Of a stretch of 64,000 bases of DNA, positions 61,465-64,000 are shown one piece after another. The number at the start of each line of letters is the position of its first letter. Positions within the stretch are counted from its first letter, which is position 1. The stretch spans positions 682,001 through 746,000 of the forward strand of contig NZ_CP069620.1 of the NCBI RefSeq assembly GCF_026109735.1. Reading direction: 5' to 3'. The notes beneath the pieces are model-generated. The model ran no database searches and was not told where the DNA came from. It was given only the letters and a program-made list of their open reading frames with translations. Both the position numbers and the translations under genes were made by a program. Origin of the DNA: Salinimicrobium tongyeongense (GTDB taxonomy: Bacteria; Bacteroidota; Bacteroidia; Flavobacteriales; Flavobacteriaceae).

Positions 61465-64000
61465 ATGGAGAAATTTTTTACTCCTGTAAAGATTCTGGTC
61501 TTATTTTTACTGGTCGGCTCCCCTGTCCCCGGCTCCTTCATGTCCATCCCAAATCTCAGATCTTATACTTACCCTCAACCAACTGAAAACTTTGGCACTC
61601 CCTGGTACGAATCTCCCAAAGGAATTTTTGCATTAAGCTTCAATACCTCCGAAGACCCTACAGTTAGCGCGCCGGCAAACATTGATAAAAATACCAATTC
61701 GGAAAAATGTTCAGCTTCCATTGGTATCCCAAATGTAACTTATACCGGAAACAGCCTTTCATGGTCTATGACTGGAGCCACAACGGCATCTGGCACGGGA
61801 CAGTTAGGCACCTACAACTTTCAAAAGGGAACAACAACTATTGTCTTTAAAGCGCATGGGGATAATAATACTACTGCTGAAGACTCCATGACTGTCACCG
61901 TTACAGACACTGAAGCTCCAAAAATTACCCTCGGAAATGACATTTTTGAGAATACAGATACAGGAAAGTGTACTGCCACTATCGCTGTTCCAACTGTAAA
62001 TTATAGCGATAACTGTTCGGGAGAAGAATTAAGCTGGATCATGAGCGGTGTGACTTCAGGAAATGGAAACGGACAGGTGGGCACCAAAACCTTCAACATT
62101 GGAAAAACCACCATTAATTACACCGTCACCGATGCAGTCGGATTAAAAACTTCTGGATCTGTCGATATAACGGTTACAGACGCTGAAGCACCAAAAATTA
62201 CCCTCGGAAATGACATTTCTGACACTACAGATGCAGGGAAATGTACCGCTTCCATCGCTGTTCCAACTGTGAATTTTAGCGACAACTGTTCGGGGGAAGA
62301 ATTAAGTTGGATCATGAGCGGTGTGACTTCAGGAAATGGAAACGGACAGGTGGGCACCAAAACCTTCAACATTGGAAAAACCACCATTAATTACACCGTC
62401 ACCGATGCAGTCGGATTAAAAACTTCTGGATCTGTCGATATAACGGTTACAGACGCTGAAGCACCAAAAATTACCCTCGGAAATGACATTTCTGACACTA
62501 CAGATGCAGGGAAATGTACCGCTTCCATCGCTGTTCCAACTGTGAATTTTAGCGACAACTGTTCGGGGGAAGAATTAAGTTGGACCATGAGCGGTGTGAC
62601 TTCAGGAAATGGAAACGGCCAGGTGGGTACCAAAACCTTCAACATTGGAAAAACCACCATTAACTACACCGTCACCGATGCAGCCGGATTAAAAACTTCT
62701 GGATCTGTCGATATAACGGTTACTGATGATGAAGCTCCAAAAATTACCCTCGGAAATGACATTTTTGAGAATACAGATACAGGAAAGTGTACTGCTTCCA
62801 TCGACATTCCGAATGTGAGTTTTAGCGATAACTGTCCGGGGGAAGAATTAAGTTGGACCATGAGCGGTGTGACTTCAGGAAATGGAAATGGCCAGGTGGG
62901 TACCAAAACCTTCAACATTGGAAAAACCACCATTAGTTACACCGTCACCGATGCAGCAGGATTAAAAACTTCTGGGTCTGTCGACATTACGGTTACTGAT
63001 GATGAAGCTCCAAAAATTACCCTCGGAAATGACATTTTTGAGAATACAGACACAGGGCAGTGTACTGCATCTATCGCTGTTCCAAATGTGAGTTTTAGCG
63101 ACAACTGTTCGGGGGAAACCTTGAGCTGGGAAATGACCGGCGCGACTAAGGCTTCAGGAACAAATCAGGTGGGAAACAGGACCTTCAATATTGGAACCAC
63201 CTCGATAAAATACACGCTTACCGATGCTGCAGGCAACACCACTTCAGCATCAATGAAAGTTCTTGTTGAAGATAAGGAAGCTCCAACCCCTCCCAATATC
63301 ACCACACTGGAAGACTGGAGTTGCGGCGAGGCTATTCCTATTCCTGTAGCTCAGGATAATTGTTCAGGAGAAATTCAGGGAGAAACGCCTGAAATGGTAT
63401 TTGATGCTCCGGGGCAGTACCTTGTTACATGGACCTTTACCGATGAAAAAGGAAATTTCAGCACTAAAGATCAAACCGTCAACATACCTGAACCCACTGT
63501 TGATGTGCCGGCAATTGACGGCAATGAATTTTGTAATACTGAATCTCTTCCTGCAATTACATTTACCGGTAACACTTTAGCAAACAAATCTTATTCCTGG
63601 TCTTATAAAAGTGCTTCCGGAAGCAGTCTTGATATTGGACTGGCTTCCAGTGGAACCGGAAATATCCCCGCTTTTACGGCTAAAAACAACACTAATGAAT
63701 CTGTTACCGCCGTATTTGAGGTTATTCCTTTCGGGAATGCCTGCGAAGGGGAGGCAACAAATTTTTCCATAACGATCAATCCTACTCCATCTGTCACAAA
63801 ACCTAATGATATTGTGGTATGTGAAGGAGAAACGATTAGTAAGATTGATCTTTCAAACGTGTCGGTAACAGGAAGTGAAGTAGCCTGGACCAATGATAAT
63901 TCTAACATTGGTCTTAACCCGGCCGGAAATGGAGATATTGCTGCATTTGTCGCCACCACTAATGGCACTCATGTGACCCAGGTTGCTACCATTAGCCTTA
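61465..64000 (+). CDS. HYR-domain repeat surface protein, N-terminal part (runs off window)
   Basis: The frame is open from ATG 61465 to the edge, 845 codons, with no stop. Signal peptide about 1-26 (ILVLFLLVGSPVPGS). A first degenerate repeat (about 70-147) is followed by five HYR-type modules of 91 residues (61906-63270), each with EAPKITLGNDI, a Cys pair in GKCTASI and FSDNCSGEE, SWxMSGVTSGNGNGQVGTKTF, and a YTVTDAAGL strand. Beyond 63270 come another HYR-like segment and Ig/PKD-like sequence (SLPAITFTGNTLANKSYSWSY). HYR modules are Ig-like and serve in adhesion. A T9SS tail is expected beyond the window. The 155-bp gap to the giant gene upstream suggests it is a second member of the same locus. 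Confidence 0.85.
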   Translation, partial: MEKFFTPVKILVLFLLVGSPVPGSFMSIPNLRSYTYPQPTENFGTPWYESPKGIFALSFNTSEDPTVSAPANIDKNTNSEKCSASIGIPNVTYTGNSLSWSMTGATTASGTGQLGTYNFQKGTTTIVFKAHGDNNTTAEDSMTVTVTDTEAPKITLGNDIFENTDTGKCTATIAVPTVNYSDNCSGEELSWIMSGVTSGNGNGQVGTKTFNIGKTTINYTVTDAVGLKTSGSVDITVTDAEAPKITLGNDISDTTDAGKCTASIAVPTVNFSDNCSGEELSWIMSGVTSGNGNGQVGTKTFNIGKTTINYTVTDAVGLKTSGSVDITVTDAEAPKITLGNDISDTTDAGKCTASIAVPTVNFSDNCSGEELSWTMSGVTSGNGNGQVGTKTFNIGKTTINYTVTDAAGLKTSGSVDITVTDDEAPKITLGNDIFENTDTGKCTASIDIPNVSFSDNCPGEELSWTMSGVTSGNGNGQVGTKTFNIGKTTISYTVTDAAGLKTSGSVDITVTDDEAPKITLGNDIFENTDTGQCTASIAVPNVSFSDNCSGETLSWEMTGATKASGTNQVGNRTFNIGTTSIKYTLTDAAGNTTSASMKVLVEDKEAPTPPNITTLEDWSCGEAIPIPVAQDNCSGEIQGETPEMVFDAPGQYLVTWTFTDEKGNFSTKDQTVNIPEPTVDVPAIDGNEFCNTESLPAITFTGNTLANKSYSWSYKSASGSSLDIGLASSGTGNIPAFTAKNNTNESVTAVFEVIPFGNACEGEATNFSITINPTPSVTKPNDIVVCEGETISKIDLSNVSVTGSEVAWTNDNSNIGLNPAGNGDIAAFVATTNGTHVTQVATISL
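61906..63270 (+). repeat. Five tandem 273-bp repeats inside the HYR gene
   Basis: Units start at 61906, 62179, 62452, 62725 and 62998. Units 2 and 3 differ at only a handful of bases; units 1 and 4 share the FENTDTGKC variant against SDTTDAGKC in units 2 and 3, and unit 5 is the most diverged. Because the period is a multiple of three, the number of modules can change without a frameshift. Confidence 0.93.

Noticed and set aside
62118-62933. Three 89-codon minus-strand frames in a row
   Set aside because: They are antisense shadows of the 273-bp repeats in the HYR gene; each has the same period and no start context.
61906-63270. CRISPR-like array
   Set aside because: The repeats are contiguous, 273 bp long and coding, without spacers or cas genes.

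Overview
The window reads as chromosomal DNA of a marine or saline Flavobacteriaceae bacterium (Bacteroidota), of the Gramella/Salegentibacter/Salinimicrobium kind. The support is a SusC/SusD pair, a type IX secretion (T9SS) C-terminal sorting domain and a T9SS plug protein, a complete Na+-pumping Nqr operon, TAnnTTTG-type -7 boxes and the gene families throughout. The genus is inference.

Positions 1-6920 look like the end of an integrated element. They hold the start of a TolC-type metal-efflux channel, a His-rich secreted protein, a DUF302 protein, the C-terminal stump of a multicopper oxidase, an extremely Met-rich lipoprotein, decayed IS remnants, an intact IS256-family element and a tyrosine integrase. 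The IS sits in the integrase gene and separates its nucleophile tyrosine from the rest of the catalytic domain. The element ends at a 41-bp copy of the 3' half of an initiator-type tRNA-Met (anticodon CAT), a typical attachment site. Four short direct repeats lie between the integrase and that site. The cargo points to copper or heavy-metal handling.

7250-23000 is mainly a carbohydrate region: SusC/SusD for glycan uptake, an iron-type PepSY membrane protein behind a DtxR-like palindrome, and a leftward uronate cluster. The cluster holds a PfkB kinase, KDPG aldolase, a second PfkB kinase, TRAP transporter DctP-Q-M, mannonate dehydratase UxuA and an SDR reductase. Together these would import a hexuronate and take it through fructuronate, mannonate, KDG and KDPG to pyruvate and glyceraldehyde 3-phosphate.

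23000-37600 is housekeeping and small accessory genes: two paralogous secreted CarboxypepD_reg proteins, PepE and glutaminase, an AlkB-like dioxygenase, several GNAT acetyltransferases, tRNA-Gly(TCC), a ClpP-like protease, two L,D-transpeptidase-type proteins, phosphoglycerate mutase GpmI, a thioredoxin-fold lipoprotein, a HAD phosphatase, methionine aminopeptidase (frameshifted in this sequence), a NUMOD4/HNH-like protein and a methyltransferase.

37800-45300 is nqrABCDEF, a terminator, a 118-residue Nqr-associated protein and the flavinyl transferase apbE, all leftward. 45400-50800 holds a T9SS plug protein, a DUF3667 membrane protein, ApaG, an NRDE/TANGO2 protein and proline-catabolic PruA. 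The right end (51050-64000) carries two giant secreted proteins: a 3419-residue multidomain protein with Ig/PKD-like repeats, a LamG domain and a T9SS tail, and a HYR-repeat protein with five 273-bp tandem repeats that runs off the window.
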